Assembly: GCF_001436375.1 (NCBI RefSeq)
Contig: NZ_AZGA01000016.1
Span: 62,001-126,000 of the forward strand
DNA length: 64,000 nucleotides
Source of the DNA: Agrilactobacillus composti DSM 18527 = JCM 14202
GTDB taxonomy: Bacteria > Bacillota > Bacilli > Lactobacillales > Lactobacillaceae
Direction of reading: 5' to 3'
Positions 7,276 to 14,949 of the stretch are shown in pieces. The notes below the pieces were generated by a model. That model saw nothing but the letters and a program-made list of their open reading frames with translations. It had not been told where the DNA came from and made no database searches. How positions within the stretch are numbered: position 1 is the first letter of the stretch; each line of letters opens with the position of its first letter. The position numbers and the translations under genes are program-made.

Positions 7276-7977
7276 TTGTTGCAGACAATTACCAGTTCTT
7301 TACCTGAACTATTCAAGGCTGGCTTTATGTATACGATTCCTTTAGCCTTGATTTCATTTGCTTTTGGATTGATATTGGCCACCATTACGGCAGTAGTCAA
7401 ACTTATTCCTAAACCAGAACAAGCTGTTGCAAAACTGGGTTGGGGTATTTTACAGGCCATCTTTGGTTTTTATGTCTGGTTATTCCGGTCGACCCCGTTA
7501 TTGGTCCAATTATTTATTATTTTCTTTGGCCTACCCAATTTGGGAATCCAGTTTCCAGCATTTCTGGCGGCAATCATCACCTTCTCCTTGAATACCGGAG
7601 CCTATGCGTCTGAAACGATTCGCGGGGCAATTTCATCCGTGCCCCAAGACCAATGGGAAGCAGCTTACACTTTAGGAATGAAAACACCACAAGTTTTGGC
7701 CCGCATTGTCTTCCCTCAAGCCATGCGAATTGCAATCCCACCATTATCAAACTCATTTATTGGGTTAGTCAAAGATACTTCCTTGGCTAGCTCGATCACT
7801 ATTCTAGAAATGTTTACGGTGAGCCAACAAATCACCGCAAAGAACTATCAACCCCTTTTGATGTATACCATTGTGGCGGCGATTTATGCCATTTTCTGTA
7901 GTGTATTAACTTACCTACAGCACCGTTTAGAAAAACGCACTTCCAAATATATTGCCAAAGAAGGTGGCATGAATTGA
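7276..7977 (+). CDS. Amino acid ABC transporter permease
   Basis: Inner-membrane subunit of the amino acid importer, 233 aa, HisM/GlnP type with about five TM helices. The EAA loop that contacts the ATPase is visible as EAAYTLGMKTPQVLARIVFP. It starts at TTG 7276, eight bases after AGGAGG. It sits between the binding lipoprotein and the ATPase and overlaps the ATPase by four bases (TTGA), so the two are translationally coupled. Function as a polar amino acid (possibly cystine) permease is inferred from family and operon. Confidence 0.88.
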   Translation: MLQTITSSLPELFKAGFMYTIPLALISFAFGLILATITAVVKLIPKPEQAVAKLGWGILQAIFGFYVWLFRSTPLLVQLFIIFFGLPNLGIQFPAFLAAIITFSLNTGAYASETIRGAISSVPQDQWEAAYTLGMKTPQVLARIVFPQAMRIAIPPLSNSFIGLVKDTSLASSITILEMFTVSQQITAKNYQPLLMYTIVAAIYAIFCSVLTYLQHRLEKRTSKYIAKEGGMN

Positions 7978-8711
7978 TTAAGTTAGAACATATTGACAAA
8001 AAATATGCGGATCACCATGCTTTAAAGGATGTTTCCTTAACTTTTCCAGAACATGAAACGACGGTCATCATCGGCCCTTCTGGTTCTGGTAAGTCCACCT
8101 TGCTGCGGGCAATCAATCTTTTAGAAAAACCGGAAATGGGTCAATTACATTTTGACGACTTGACCGTTGACTTTAGCCAACCTATCAGCAATAAACTGCG
8201 CTTTGCTGTGCGTCGAAAATCGGGGATGGTTTTTCAAAATTGGAACCTCTTCCCCCATCTGACAGTTTTAGAAAACATCACCGAAGGGCCTCGGGTTGTA
8301 TTAAAACAATCTAAAGCAGCTGCCAATCAACGCGCTGAGGAACTCTTGGCTTTAGTCGGACTGCCAGATACTGGTCAACGTTATCCCAATCAATTATCCG
8401 GTGGCCAACAACAACGCATCTCCATCTGTCGTGCCCTAGCAATGAATCCGGAGTATCTCTTATTGGATGAACCCACCAGTGCCCTTGATCCAGAATTAGA
8501 AGCCCAAGTGCTCCGGGTTTTAAAAGACCTGGCTCAAAACAAGCAGTCCATGATTGTGGTGACCCATAACATGGAGTTTGCAGAGCTTGTAGCCGATCGT
8601 ATCGTTTTTTTTGAAGCCGGTGAGGCTATTTATGATGGTCCTTCAAAGACATTCTTTGAGCATCCTTCTGCCCGAGTTCAAGAATTTTTAAATGCTATTT
8701 CACTGAAATAA
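7974..8711 (+). CDS. Amino acid ABC transporter ATP-binding protein
   Basis: Cytoplasmic ATPase that drives the importer, 245 aa. Visible motifs are Walker A GPSGSGKS (34-41), Q-loop VFQNWNLFPH, signature LSGGQQQR, Walker B LLLDEPTSALDP and the switch histidine in VVTHNM. It starts at TTG 7974, overlapping the permease stop; AAGGTGG lies just upstream. Length and motif order are typical of GlnQ/TcyC-type subunits. It is the last gene of the operon, followed by a strong terminator. Confidence 0.92.
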   Translation: MIKLEHIDKKYADHHALKDVSLTFPEHETTVIIGPSGSGKSTLLRAINLLEKPEMGQLHFDDLTVDFSQPISNKLRFAVRRKSGMVFQNWNLFPHLTVLENITEGPRVVLKQSKAAANQRAEELLALVGLPDTGQRYPNQLSGGQQQRISICRALAMNPEYLLLDEPTSALDPELEAQVLRVLKDLAQNKQSMIVVTHNMEFAELVADRIVFFEAGEAIYDGPSKTFFEHPSARVQEFLNAISLK

Positions 8712-8717
8712 CATTAT

Positions 8718-8755
8718 GCCCCCAGCCTTAACTAGTCCAGGCTGGGGGCTTTTTG
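8718..8755 (+). terminator. Strong terminator of the amino acid importer operon
   Basis: GCCCCCAGCC pairs perfectly with GGCTGGGGGC around a 12-nt loop, followed by TTTTT. Confidence 0.9.
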
Positions 8756-8891
8756 CACTTGTTTTAGGTTTATTTTTAAGCTAGCTCTAAATTTCTAATT
8801 GAATGCCCTTCAAGAATAGGATAAAGTTATAACTATCGGTTTTGTCCTTTTTAAGACCAATCGTTCAATATTTCGCAATTGAGGTACTTTT

Positions 8892-10469
8892 ATGAAACGT
8901 AAAATCTTAACCGGCACCATTTGGATGTCCTTTGGCAGTATCTTTTCCCGGGTATTAGGGGTTATTTATATCATTCCTTGGCTGATAATGCTGGGCTCCA
9001 AAGCTAACCAATTTACGGCCCAGGCTTTATTTAACACGGCTTATGTGCCTTACAGTTTGTTCTTATTGTTGGGAACATCAGGGTTCCCTTCAGCGATTTC
9101 TCGCAAAATTGCCATTTATAATGCCCAGCACCGCTTCTTTGATAGCCGCAAAATATTCAAGCATGCGCTAATTTTCATGACCTTGTCAGGCGTAGTCTGT
9201 GGGTTGTTGTTCTTTGGCAGTGCGCCAATTATCGCTGCAAATTCACCAATTGTGGATAAAGCCGCCGCTACAGTGATCATTCGAGCATTGGTCCCAGCCT
9301 TAATTATTTTACCAGTGATGAGTGTCATTCGCGGCTGGTTTCAAGGCTTTCAAGATATGAAGCCCTTTGGGGTCTCCCAGTTTATCGAACAATTGGCCCG
9401 GGTGATCTTTATTCTGTTAGCCACTTATATTGGCTACCAAATTTTAGACCTCTCGTTGACCGCCGTCATTGCCTTAAGTACTTTTGCGGCCTTTATTGGG
9501 GCCATCGCCAGTTTAGTTTATCTTTATGGCCACTATCAGCGCCAAGCACCGCTCTATACCCAACTACAACAAACAAGCCAACCCCTGACGCCAAACAGTA
9601 CCCTACATATTTTTAAAACCCTGTTTCAAGAATCATTGCCCTTTATCTTTGTGGGTTCTGCGATTATGCTCAACCAACTGTTAGACCAGTTTACCTTTAA
9701 ACAAATTCTAACCGCGACCACCAATTTAAATGGCACCGCCATTCAAAATATGTTTACTCAGTTTTCCGCCAACCCTGGCAAAATTACCACCGTTATCATC
9801 TCCTTGGCCCTGGCAATTTCTGAAACTTCCTTACCTATTTTAGCCGGGGCCCAGGGTGATCATCAACAAGAGGCCACGATTATTGAAGATAATTTTCGCT
9901 TGTTATTGATTATTTTAACGCCTGTGGTGGTGACTTTGACGTTATTGGCGGGCCAAGTCAATACCATCTTCTTTGGTTTTGACAGCCGCGGGGGTAGTTT
10001 GATGGGTGTGGCCATCGCCATGAGTTTTGTCTTATCCCTATTTGTGGATGCCCTCGCCTTATTGCAATCCCTAGGTAAGCATCGGTTAGCCGTCTATCTA
10101 GTGGGTATGGCCTTGGTGCTCAAAGTCCTCTTACAATACCCCTGCGTTCGTTATTTCAAAGACTATGGTGCCCTTTATGCCACGGCCATCGCCTTTGGCG
10201 TCCCCGCAATACTAGGTATTTATTATTTGCTTAGCCGATACAGTTATCATGCAAATTTTGCCGATATTCGTTTGATTTTAAAAGTTAACGGGTTCTACCT
10301 GGTGGGCGTCGTCTTGTTGTACTTTGGCTTCCAATTATTTAATTTTAGCGACACCAAACTAAGTGCGTTATTGTTTACAGCCAGCTTCAGTCTGGTGGCT
10401 TTGGCTTATTATTGGCTCATTAGTTCCAAATTTGGGCTATTGCAGCGCCTGTTTCCTGAAAAATCTTAA
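8892..10469 (+). CDS. MurJ/YtgP-like lipid flippase of the MOP superfamily
   Basis: 525-residue polytopic membrane protein with about 14 hydrophobic helices, of the MVF/polysaccharide-biosynthesis branch of the MOP (MATE-like) exporters. The N-terminus (ILTGTIWMSFGSIFSRVLG) and RGWFQGFQDMKPFGVSQFIEQ match the SpoVB/YtgP group; B. subtilis YtgP (MurJ) flips lipid II. Lactobacilli often have more than one such protein, so lipid II versus another undecaprenyl-linked sugar is unresolved. The start at 8892 follows GAGGTAC. It is monocistronic, with its own terminator shared with the convergent SDR gene. Confidence 0.82.
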   Translation: MKRKILTGTIWMSFGSIFSRVLGVIYIIPWLIMLGSKANQFTAQALFNTAYVPYSLFLLLGTSGFPSAISRKIAIYNAQHRFFDSRKIFKHALIFMTLSGVVCGLLFFGSAPIIAANSPIVDKAAATVIIRALVPALIILPVMSVIRGWFQGFQDMKPFGVSQFIEQLARVIFILLATYIGYQILDLSLTAVIALSTFAAFIGAIASLVYLYGHYQRQAPLYTQLQQTSQPLTPNSTLHIFKTLFQESLPFIFVGSAIMLNQLLDQFTFKQILTATTNLNGTAIQNMFTQFSANPGKITTVIISLALAISETSLPILAGAQGDHQQEATIIEDNFRLLLIILTPVVVTLTLLAGQVNTIFFGFDSRGGSLMGVAIAMSFVLSLFVDALALLQSLGKHRLAVYLVGMALVLKVLLQYPCVRYFKDYGALYATAIAFGVPAILGIYYLLSRYSYHANFADIRLILKVNGFYLVGVVLLYFGFQLFNFSDTKLSALLFTASFSLVALAYYWLISSKFGLLQRLFPEKS

Positions 10470-10478
10470 AAAATTAAA

Positions 10479-10505
10479 AAATCCCCCATTTGGAGGATTT
10501 TTTTA
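10479..10505. terminator. Bidirectional terminator between flippase and SDR genes
   Basis: AAATCCCCC pairs with GGAGGATTT (one mismatch). It is flanked by an A-run on the left and a T-run on the right, so it works for both convergent genes. Confidence 0.75.
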
Positions 10506-11138
10506 GTTTAAAATTTCAGATAACTGGTTAGATCCATTGACGATATCATAAGCTTGATAACTGGTGGCTGGTTTTGCCAATACCCCATTAATAAACTGCG
10601 CTACATCGCCGCGGGTGATCTGCTTGGACCCTTTGTCGCCAATGCCCAACTGATACAACCCGGTCTCTGGGTCATTGGTCAACATCCCTGGGCGCACGAT
10701 GGTGTAGGCTAAGCCGGATTGGACCAAGGCCCGGTCTGCATAAAACTTAGCGGCCATATAAGGTCGAATCACATCACCCCAAGTTTGTCGGTGATTACTG
10801 GCTGCAGAACTAACCATGACATAACGCTTAACCCCAGCCATTTTAGCGGCCTCCATGGATTTTACTGCCCCATCCAAGTCAATCAACAAGGTCCGATCAT
10901 AACTGCCGCCACCAGCACCGGCACTGAATACAACCGCATCCATGCCCTGCAAGGTCTGTGCCATTTTAGTGACCGGCCCTAATAGATCAAAGCTCACCGG
11001 CGTAGCTCCTAACTGTTCAATAGCCGCAGTTTGGGCGGTATTATGAATCCCGCCGTAAACCGTATGCCCTGACTGAACTAATTTTGGGATTAATAACTGG
11101 GCCACTTTGCCATGGGCACCAATGATAAATACTTTCAT
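10503..11138 (-). CDS. NAD(P)-binding SDR family protein
   Basis: 211-residue Rossmann-fold protein of the atypical SDR / NmrA-like group. The dinucleotide motif is GAHGKVAQ (8-15). VMVSSAASN and a later PYMAAKFYAD segment replace the classical Ser-Tyr-Lys triad (Y/K in the PYMAAK block), followed by YTIVRPGMLT. Such proteins (for example YwnB-like) bind NAD(P) and are often of unknown substrate. AGGAGG precedes the ATG at 11138. It lies 16 bp downstream of the surface-protein gene and is probably co-transcribed with it, an association with no obvious functional logic. Confidence 0.82.
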   Translation of the reverse strand: MKVFIIGAHGKVAQLLIPKLVQSGHTVYGGIHNTAQTAAIEQLGATPVSFDLLGPVTKMAQTLQGMDAVVFSAGAGGGSYDRTLLIDLDGAVKSMEAAKMAGVKRYVMVSSAASNHRQTWGDVIRPYMAAKFYADRALVQSGLAYTIVRPGMLTNDPETGLYQLGIGDKGSKQITRGDVAQFINGVLAKPATSYQAYDIVNGSNQLSEILN

Positions 11139-11154
11139 TAAAATAAACCTCCTA

Positions 11155-12435
11155 CTAAGCGTTGATCAGCTGACCGTTAGCGACAGAGACCCATTGATTG
11201 CTGCCAACTAAAGCCCAGGCCTGACCATTATACGTTTTTAAATCATTCACTTTCCAATCTGTATTGGCTTGTAAACTTTGACCAATCAAACCGCCCCCAG
11301 CAGGCACTGGGGCACTATATAGTTGGGCTGCTGACGTCAAATGTAAGATCTGATTACCACTGCCTTGGGAAACACTGACGTTGGTGGAATCGTCATAGGC
11401 GATGGTGGTCGAACTGACCCATTGATTACCACCTAATTGATACCATAAGCTACCACCAACAGTTTTAGCGCCAGTCACTTGCCAAGTGGTCCCGGCGTCT
11501 AACCAACGCAAGATATTGCCATTAGGCGCATCCCGTAAATTGGCCCCAGTGGCACTGATTGTCACATGCCCACTAGCCGTTTGTTCAGTCCCCGTACTGC
11601 TATCGCCAGTTGTGCTGCCACCAGTCGCAACGTTAGTTTGGCTGGCATTAATCCATTGATTGGTGCCTACTTCAAGCCAAGTCGCCCCATTAGCGCTTTG
11701 GGTACTGGTATAGACCCATTGGGTGTTTTCCCCTAATAACTGACCAGTCAATTCCCCAGCAGGGGCATCAAAAACCGGTGTTTTTTCGGTGGTCGTCGCA
11801 ATTTTATTTTGAGTTGGTGTTGTTGTGCTGCCCTGCCCTGGTGTCGTAATCGTACCAGTACCTGAGTTGCTATCAACTTTAAATACATAATCGTTGACCC
11901 AAATATTGGGTCCAATTTCATAATAAGTACCTTGTCCAGATACTGTTTGAACCTGTCCATATTGCCAGCGGCTGCCATTGGGATAAGTTTGCCCAGCAAT
12001 TACATTGCCGGCAGGCCCATCGTACGCATAAACCGGCGCATTGCCTTGTGGATTCACGATGGTTCCAACACCAGCTTGCGTCGTAGTTGTCGGCGTGGTA
12101 GGTGTTGTCGGTGTCGTGGTTGAACCACTGGCGCCTGTGGCCTTAAAGGCATAATCATTGATCCAAACATTTGAACCAATTTCATACCAAGTGCCACGGC
12201 CACTGACTGTTTGGACGGCCCCAATTTGCCAACTAGACCCATTAGGCAAGGTCCGACCAGAAATCACATTGCCATTAGGCGCATCGTAAATATAAACTGG
12301 CGCGTCCCCAGCTGGATTCACGACGGTCCCCACACCATCAGCCTGAACAGCAGTCGTCTGTTGCCCCGCCAAAACCACACCGCTCAGTGCCACGGTGGTA
12401 AAAGTCATAATTTTCAATAAGTTTGAACGTTTCAA
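11155..12435 (-). CDS. Secreted surface protein with five SH3/SLAP-like repeats
   Basis: 426-residue exported protein. The preferred start is TTG at 12435, eight bases after AGGAGG; it gives a classical signal peptide (KRSNLLK basic start, hydrophobic core, TTAVQA cleavage site). The mature part is five repeats of about 60-70 residues, each ending in a W(Y/L)xxGxNxWV/IN block. Repeats 1 and 2 are close copies, repeats 3-5 are diverged, and Thr/Pro- or Ser/Gly-rich linkers separate them. The fold resembles bacterial SH3b or the SLAP domain of lactobacillus S-layer-associated proteins, which bind the cell wall. No catalytic domain or LPXTG is seen. A longer frame to 12468 lacks a suitable ribosome binding site. 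Confidence 0.8.
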   Translation of the reverse strand: MKRSNLLKIMTFTTVALSGVVLAGQQTTAVQADGVGTVVNPAGDAPVYIYDAPNGNVISGRTLPNGSSWQIGAVQTVSGRGTWYEIGSNVWINDYAFKATGASGSTTTPTTPTTPTTTTQAGVGTIVNPQGNAPVYAYDGPAGNVIAGQTYPNGSRWQYGQVQTVSGQGTYYEIGPNIWVNDYVFKVDSNSGTGTITTPGQGSTTTPTQNKIATTTEKTPVFDAPAGELTGQLLGENTQWVYTSTQSANGATWLEVGTNQWINASQTNVATGGSTTGDSSTGTEQTASGHVTISATGANLRDAPNGNILRWLDAGTTWQVTGAKTVGGSLWYQLGGNQWVSSTTIAYDDSTNVSVSQGSGNQILHLTSAAQLYSAPVPAGGGLIGQSLQANTDWKVNDLKTYNGQAWALVGSNQWVSVANGQLINA

Positions 12436-12545
12436 AGCAATATCCTCCTGTGAAATTTGCGACGACATAATGTATTACTCACAATCATAAGCCGAAACAT
12501 CAGATAAAAATCAAATTTACGAAATTTTTAACAAAATCTAAAGAT

Positions 12546-12574
12546 TTCAACAAATACCTGAAATAGACTATAAT
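12546..12574 (+). promoter_or_regulatory. Promoter of ppk2
   Basis: TTCAAC (12546-12551), a 17-bp spacer and TATAAT (12569-12574), 25 bp before the ATG. The divergent surface-protein gene must start from the same 164-bp intergenic region. Confidence 0.55.
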
Positions 12575-12599
12575 CATCAAAAGAACAGGAGGTTTTAAG

Positions 12600-13478
12600 A
12601 TGGATATCAAACCATATCAATACACCAGCAATACCTTTGACATCAAAAATGCACCCACGGCAATTCCAACAGTTTATGCCGATCAAAAAGATGTGATCAA
12701 GGCAAAGATCGCTGAAAACATTAAGAAATTATCAAAATATCAAAAAAAATTATACGCGCAGCGTAATTATGGCATCTTGATTATCTTCCAAGCCATGGAT
12801 GCTGCCGGTAAAGATAGTATGATCGCCCATATTATGTCTGGGGTCAACCCCACCGGCTTTAAAGTTGCCAACTTCAAACAGCCCACTAGTGAAGACTTAG
12901 CCCATGATTATTTATGGCGTATCAACCGTAATCTGCCAGCCCGTGGTGAAATTGGCGTATTTAATCGCTCCTATTATGAAGATGTTTTAATTTCTAGGGT
13001 CCACCCGGAGATATTATTACCGGCTAAGCTGCCTTTGATTAAAAAGGTTGGGGATGTGACAGAAAAATTCTTTGCTGGACGTTATGAAGATATGCGCCAA
13101 TTCGAGAAATATCTAACCCGAAATGGCTTTATTATTATGAAGTTTTTCTTACACATTTCAAAAGCAGAACAAAAGAAGCGCTTCGAAGCACGGATCAATA
13201 TTCCGGACAAAAACTGGAAGTTTTCCGAATCAGATATTGCCGAACGCCAATATTGGAACCAATACCAAACGGCCTATGAAAAAGCAATCAATGCGACAGC
13301 GACACGCTATAACCCCTGGTACGTGATTCCTTCAGATGACAAATGGTACTCCCGCTTAGTGGTCTCAAACATCATCAACCAACGCCTACGCTCGTTGCCA
13401 CTGGCTTATCCAGAAGTCACAGCGGAACAAAAAAATGCTTTATTCGATGCCTTGACCCAGCTTAACAATGGGGATTAA
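12600..13478 (+). CDS. Polyphosphate kinase 2 family (PPK2) phosphotransferase
   Basis: Transfers phosphate between inorganic polyphosphate and nucleotides (NDP or NMP). 292 aa, a single PPK2 domain. Walker A variant FQAMDAAGKDS (63-73) and the lid-region block FNRSYYEDVLISRVHPE are visible. The length and sequence fit the polyphosphate-nucleotide phosphotransferase subfamily (PF03976). AGGAGG lies six bases before the ATG at 12600. It stands alone, with its own promoter and no ppk1 or ppx nearby. The direction of reaction and nucleotide preference cannot be told from the sequence. Confidence 0.9.
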   Translation: MDIKPYQYTSNTFDIKNAPTAIPTVYADQKDVIKAKIAENIKKLSKYQKKLYAQRNYGILIIFQAMDAAGKDSMIAHIMSGVNPTGFKVANFKQPTSEDLAHDYLWRINRNLPARGEIGVFNRSYYEDVLISRVHPEILLPAKLPLIKKVGDVTEKFFAGRYEDMRQFEKYLTRNGFIIMKFFLHISKAEQKKRFEARINIPDKNWKFSESDIAERQYWNQYQTAYEKAINATATRYNPWYVIPSDDKWYSRLVVSNIINQRLRSLPLAYPEVTAEQKNALFDALTQLNNGD

Positions 13479-13492
13479 TGCAAACCCTTTGC

Positions 13493-13521
13493 TTGATGTT
13501 TGCCAATAAAATTGCTATATT
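13493..13521 (+). promoter_or_regulatory. Promoter-like sequence in the ppk2-hsp20 gap
   Basis: TTGATG (13493-13498), a 17-bp spacer and TATATT (13516-13521), 15 bp after the ppk2 stop and pointing into a gene-free stretch. It would start a transcript near 13528. Confidence 0.4.
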
Positions 13522-13527
13522 TAGGTT

Positions 13528-13800
13528 GGAATCTATAAGTCGAACGTTCGCGGATTCCACACTGACCCAGCAAGCTTTATAAATAATACAGTTGTGATTA
13601 TTTGAAAGTATGTTTGTATTTTTAAATTTCCTATTGTCTGTATTTTTGTATTACTGATTTTAGTGTCATTGCCTGAGCATATGGCTAATGTCCTGACTTG
13701 TGAACGGTTTATGATTGATCTCACTGCTTGTTGGGTCTTTCTTTTAACAACAAAAATCCTTGCAACACCAGATTAAAGCCGGTGCTGCAAGGATTTTTTT
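13528..13800 (+). ncRNA. Putative structured RNA gene in the 328-bp ppk2-hsp20 gap
   Basis: No convincing protein is encoded here. Seen in sequence: a promoter-like element just upstream; a hairpin GGAATC...GATTCC (13529-13557) around a CGAACGTTCG palindrome; a 12-bp long-range helix GACCCAGCAAGC/GCTTGTTGGGTC (13564-13575 with 13726-13737) whose only non-Watson-Crick pair is G-U in the plus-strand RNA; an inner hairpin AAATAAT/ATTATTT (13581-13603); and a strong terminator at the end. Together these look like a plus-strand RNA of about 270 nt. Alternatives are a long ppk2 3' UTR or a decayed mobile element. No known RNA class was recognised. Confidence 0.35.
13752..13800. terminator. Bidirectional terminator before hsp20
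   Basis: AAAAATCCTTGCA pairs with TGCAAGGATTTTT, with an inner CACC/GGTG helix. A T-run follows on the plus side and an A-run precedes it. It serves hsp20 (minus) and whatever is transcribed from the left. Confidence 0.88.
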
Positions 13801-13806
13801 AATTAT

Positions 13807-14229
13807 CTAATCAATTGTAATCTCATTGTTATTGCCGCCACTTTGTTTTGGCAAAGTAACTGTTAAAATGCCATTATCATAAGCAGCCTTGACTTGATCC
13901 ACGGCCACATTAGGTACGCGATATGAGCGGCTGACCCGACCAGTGGTCCGTTCTTGCATGAGTAACTCACCGGCTTGATTTTCATGATCATTAAATTCAT
14001 CGCGCTGTGCTGAAACTGTCAAAATACCATTATCATAATTCAAATGGATATTTTTCTTGTCAAAGCCTGGTAAATCAACTTTTAAAGTGTAATCTTTATC
14101 AGTCTGGGAGATATCCGTTTTCATAATTCTTGGGAAACGGCCACCCCGCCGATCTGGTGCAAAAAAACCATCGCCAAAAAAGTCATCAAAAAATCCATTG
14201 GGCCGATTTGGTAAATTATTGTTAGCCAT
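13807..14229 (-). CDS. Hsp20-family small heat shock protein
   Basis: ATP-independent holdase chaperone, 140 aa. A flexible Phe/Gly/Asp-rich N-terminus (NGFFDDFFGDGFF) is followed by an alpha-crystallin domain from about residue 33, including VDLPGFDKKNI and the conserved YDNGILTVTLPK near the end; both are hallmarks of lactobacillus Hsp18/Hsp20. The ATG at 14229 has GAGGAG eight bases upstream; the GTG at 14238 overlaps that site. No CIRCE or CtsR operator could be recognised in the 58 bp before it. It is downstream of the TetR gene on the same strand, with a small gap. Confidence 0.92.
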   Translation of the reverse strand: MANNNLPNRPNGFFDDFFGDGFFAPDRRGGRFPRIMKTDISQTDKDYTLKVDLPGFDKKNIHLNYDNGILTVSAQRDEFNDHENQAGELLMQERTTGRVSRSYRVPNVAVDQVKAAYDNGILTVTLPKQSGGNNNEITID

Positions 14230-14287
14230 GAAATCCACTCCTCTTCCTTTGATACTTTCATTTTATCATTTATAAATATTCAAACAA

Positions 14288-14938
14288 TTAATTTGACTCA
14301 GGCGCCACAATGCCATGTTCCATCATATCCATGAACTGCTTGATTTCACTGACAATTGGGCCCATATCCGCCATGGTTTTGATTTCCGGATGATGCATCA
14401 TATAATCCTGGGTATAAGCCATCATTTGTTGGACGTATAATTGCACAAACTTTTCTAAAACGGACTTAGAAATATCCTGGCGCAAATGCAGCCGAGCCAC
14501 AATTGGATCCACCAATTCAGCTACGTTTTGCGCTTGCCACTTATCAAAAATCGCTGTGGCCGCTGTGGCTAATTTCTTTGGTATTGTAGCATCACCGCGG
14601 TAAACCGCCAGCAATAAGGTGAACTCGGCTGGATATTGATGGGACAGCGTCGTTTTATATTGGGTGGCTCGTAAAATCATACTGACTAAATCGGCTGAAT
14701 CTGTCCAAACTTTAAAATCAGCCACGGATTTTAATCGGGCAATCGCCATATCAATCGTTTTGAAATACAAAGTTTTTTTATTATCAAAGTATCTGAAAAC
14801 CGATCCCTTTGAAACCGCTGCTTGATCGGCAATATGCTGAGTGCTGGCCTTGTAGTAGCCAGCAGCAGCAAATTCCTGTAAAGCTGCATCCAAGATACGT
14901 TGAGCTTTTTCAGGATCCCAGGCTTGTCTTTTGGCCAT
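14288..14938 (-). CDS. TetR/AcrR family regulator of the adjacent ABC exporter
   Basis: 216-residue regulator with an N-terminal TetR helix-turn-helix (about 12-58, with ADQAAVSKGSVFRYFDNKKTLY as recognition region) and an all-helical ligand domain. It lies 11 bp downstream of the ABC permease and is the third gene of an ATPase-permease-regulator operon, so it probably controls that operon and itself. A 7-bp inverted repeat around the operon promoter (17560-17592) is a candidate operator. The ligand is unknown; Met-rich stretches near the C-terminus (MMAYTQDYMMHH) may line the pocket or dimer face. Confidence 0.87.
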   Translation of the reverse strand: MAKRQAWDPEKAQRILDAALQEFAAAGYYKASTQHIADQAAVSKGSVFRYFDNKKTLYFKTIDMAIARLKSVADFKVWTDSADLVSMILRATQYKTTLSHQYPAEFTLLLAVYRGDATIPKKLATAATAIFDKWQAQNVAELVDPIVARLHLRQDISKSVLEKFVQLYVQQMMAYTQDYMMHHPEIKTMADMGPIVSEIKQFMDMMEHGIVAPESN

Positions 14939-14949
14939 ATGTGCCTGCC

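Noticed and set aside
13541..13550. CGAACGTTCG palindrome considered as a LexA (SOS) box
   Set aside because: The firmicute LexA site needs four bases between CGAAC and GTTCG; here there are none.
13533..13724. 63-codon minus-strand frame in the ppk2-hsp20 gap
   Set aside because: No ribosome binding site, no recognisable domain, and it crosses the inverted repeats that look like RNA structure.
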